DNA of 64,000 bases from NCBI RefSeq assembly GCF_900156625.1, contig NZ_FTOB01000007.1, forward strand, positions 1 to 64,000, in the 5' to 3' direction. The notes beneath the pieces were generated by a model. It was not told where the DNA came from. It saw only the letters and a list, made by a program, of their open reading frames with translations, and did no database searches. Made by a program: the position numbers and the translations under genes. Origin of the DNA: Zobellia uliginosa. GTDB taxonomy: Bacteria > Bacteroidota > Bacteroidia > Flavobacteriales > Flavobacteriaceae. The number at the start of each line of letters is the position of its first letter. Position 1 is the stretch's first letter. Shown piece by piece: positions 60,396-64,000 of the stretch.

Positions 60396-61829
60396 ATGAA
60401 AAAGATGTACTGGTTTTTTTGTTTCGGACTGGCCATAATGGCCTCTTGTTCGAGTGATGATGATCAATCGGCAGTTACCGATACCGACGACAATACCCAA
60501 AAGGAAATTATAAGTCCAATTGACCTATCTGATTACGATAATGGAAGCGGGGTTATGATGCAAACCTTTTATTGGGATGTTGAGCCAAGGGGGGAATGGT
60601 GGACAAACCTCTCTGGCAAGATAGACGACTGGGCAGAAAGTGGAGTGGACAGGTTGTGGTTGCCTGTGGCGACCAAAGGGGCGTCGGGAGGTTACTCTAT
60701 GGGATATGACCCATCCGATTATTTTGATTTTGGCGAGTTTGACCAACACGGAACAGTGGAAACCCGTTTCGGTAGTCGACAGGAGCTGGAAACATTGATT
60801 GGGAAAGCCCATGGGAAGGGCTTGGAAGTTATTGCCGATATCGTTATTAACCACAATTCGGGAGGGGGAGAGGAATACAACCCGTATAGGGACAAAAATA
60901 CCTATACCTTATTCGATGAATTACACGGTAATGCCTCTGGAATGTTCAATAGGAATTTCGAAAATTTTTACCCGAACAGTACGAGTAATTATGACAATGG
61001 AAGTTTGTTCTACGCCGAGCAGAACCTGGATCATAACCAAGAATATGTTCAAAATTGGCTGTGGAAATCGGAGAATTCTGTAGCCAAATATTATAAGAAC
61101 GTAATGGGGTTTGATGGATGGCGCTTCGATTATGTTTTAGGATATGAACCTTGGGTGGTCAAGGCATGGTTAGATGAAGTAGGGGGATTTTCGGTAAGTG
61201 AACTCTGGGATGGAAATGCCGATGTGCTTTCTCAATATGTCGATCAGACGGGTAGTGGGGTCTTTGATTTTGCTACCTTCTACAAACTAGAGGAAGCTAT
61301 GGACCGTTTTGATGACCTTACGGTTTTGGAAGGTAAAATGTTGTGGAAGACCCATCCTGATAAATCCGTTACTTTTGCCGCCAATCACGATACCGAAAAA
61401 GATGAAAACGAAGACAATCGAATTGCCGATGAGAACAAATTAAAGGCCTATGCCTATATATTGACCCATCCGGGCTATCCGACCATTTTCTATTCCGATT
61501 ATGAAAACGAAGCATTTAAAGCACCGTTGAAACAGCTCATACAAATCCATAATAGCTTGGCCATAGGTGAAGCCGAAGTACTTTATGTTGATAACGATGA
61601 GTACATTATGAAACGAGGGGGTACCGATGATAATCCAGGGTTGATCTTATATATCAATACTTCGGGGAACACTAAAAAACGAACGATAAAGTCGGCATGG
61701 AACAATAGCTATTTAATGGATTACACCAAAAGTGTCCATGGCTCAATTACGAGTGATGAAAATGGAGAGGCCCTTATTGAGGCACCTGCTAACGGCTACA
61801 GTATTTGGTCTATTGCCAGAGTAAATTAA
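60396..61829 (+). CDS. Surface lipoprotein alpha-amylase, GH13 (GH13_7-like)
   Basis: 477 residues. Lipobox LAIMASC then SSDDD suggests surface display, as for SusG. GH13 conserved regions: I, VIADIVINHNSGGG; II, GWRFDYVLGY (nucleophile Asp); III, VSELWDGN (acid/base Glu); IV, FAANHDTE (transition-state Asp). The segments LWLPVATKGASGGYSMGYDP and SDYFDFGEFDQHGTVETRFG closely resemble archaeal-type GH13_7 amylases. It hydrolyses starch outside the cell to feed SusCD. The C-terminal beta domain is short (TSGNTKKRTIKSAWNNSY), as in that subfamily. Confidence 0.9.
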   Translation: MKKMYWFFCFGLAIMASCSSDDDQSAVTDTDDNTQKEIISPIDLSDYDNGSGVMMQTFYWDVEPRGEWWTNLSGKIDDWAESGVDRLWLPVATKGASGGYSMGYDPSDYFDFGEFDQHGTVETRFGSRQELETLIGKAHGKGLEVIADIVINHNSGGGEEYNPYRDKNTYTLFDELHGNASGMFNRNFENFYPNSTSNYDNGSLFYAEQNLDHNQEYVQNWLWKSENSVAKYYKNVMGFDGWRFDYVLGYEPWVVKAWLDEVGGFSVSELWDGNADVLSQYVDQTGSGVFDFATFYKLEEAMDRFDDLTVLEGKMLWKTHPDKSVTFAANHDTEKDENEDNRIADENKLKAYAYILTHPGYPTIFYSDYENEAFKAPLKQLIQIHNSLAIGEAEVLYVDNDEYIMKRGGTDDNPGLILYINTSGNTKKRTIKSAWNNSYLMDYTKSVHGSITSDENGEALIEAPANGYSIWSIARVN

Positions 61830-61876
61830 AAATTAAGTATTATCTACTTTGATAGGTCGAGGGCGTTCGATAATGA

Positions 61877-64000
<2,124 letters not shown>

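Overview
The window looks like chromosomal DNA of a marine flavobacterium (Bacteroidetes, Flavobacteriaceae; Zobellia/Maribacter-like is my guess, not proven). The reasons are the Bacteroidetes-only subtype-iii type VI secretion system (T6SS), the SusC/SusD/SusE starch locus, flavobacterial TTG-N19-TAnnTTTG promoters, DUF4280 PAAR-like spikes and the TraN/TraO-type proteins.

Layout. (1) Positions 1-865: one end of an IS3-family element with an A7 frameshift site. It lies inside a truncated Imm26-type immunity gene. (2) 850-6120, minus strand: a decayed archive of toxin tails and immunity genes downstream of the live Rhs gene. In order leftwards these are an Rhs remnant plus immunity, a PoNe DNase tail plus PoNi, a DUF6630-like gene with an in-frame stop, and a PAAR-like/HINT/GIY-YIG toxin plus the broken Imm26. 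Palindromic repeats sit at the borders. (3) 6151-26256, minus: three T6SS cargo modules, namely VgrG-TPR-Rhs-immunity, a DUF4280 spike with a VasX-like membrane effector and two paralogous immunity proteins, and VgrG-DUF2931-Tle1-type lipase. (4) 26359-36459: core genes tssF, tssE, clpV (tssH), tssO, tssK, tssN, tssG, an NlpC/P60 lipoprotein, and a divergent PKD-domain membrane protein. (5) 36836-41191, plus: hcp, tssB, tssC, a second hcp, then an unrecognised Cys-His-Asp protein with a lipoprotein partner, which I read as a new Hcp-linked effector/immunity pair. (6) 41229-46388: a second archive of orphan toxin tails, immunity-like lipoproteins and membrane proteins, again bordered by copies of the same palindromic repeat. 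(7) 46943-53749: a TraN-like gene, a TraO-like gene and two very large lipoproteins with TraQ-like N-termini and Ig/cadherin-like repeats. The two lipoproteins share a near-identical 1.18-kb block. No other conjugation genes are visible, so this may be a repurposed surface module. (8) 54474-64000: a starch utilisation locus with LacI-type operator palindromes, SusC, SusD, SusE, a GH13_7-like surface alpha-amylase and a GH97 alpha-glucosidase that runs off the right edge.

How it works together. The sheath (TssB/C), Hcp tube, VgrG/PAAR spike, baseplate (TssE/F/G/K), ClpV recycler and TssN/TssO membrane parts form one antibacterial T6SS. Each VgrG or Hcp is followed by its own cargo and immunity genes. 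Old cargo tails seem to be pushed outwards on both flanks and to decay there, often keeping the immunity gene. TssR and TssQ were not recognised in the window.
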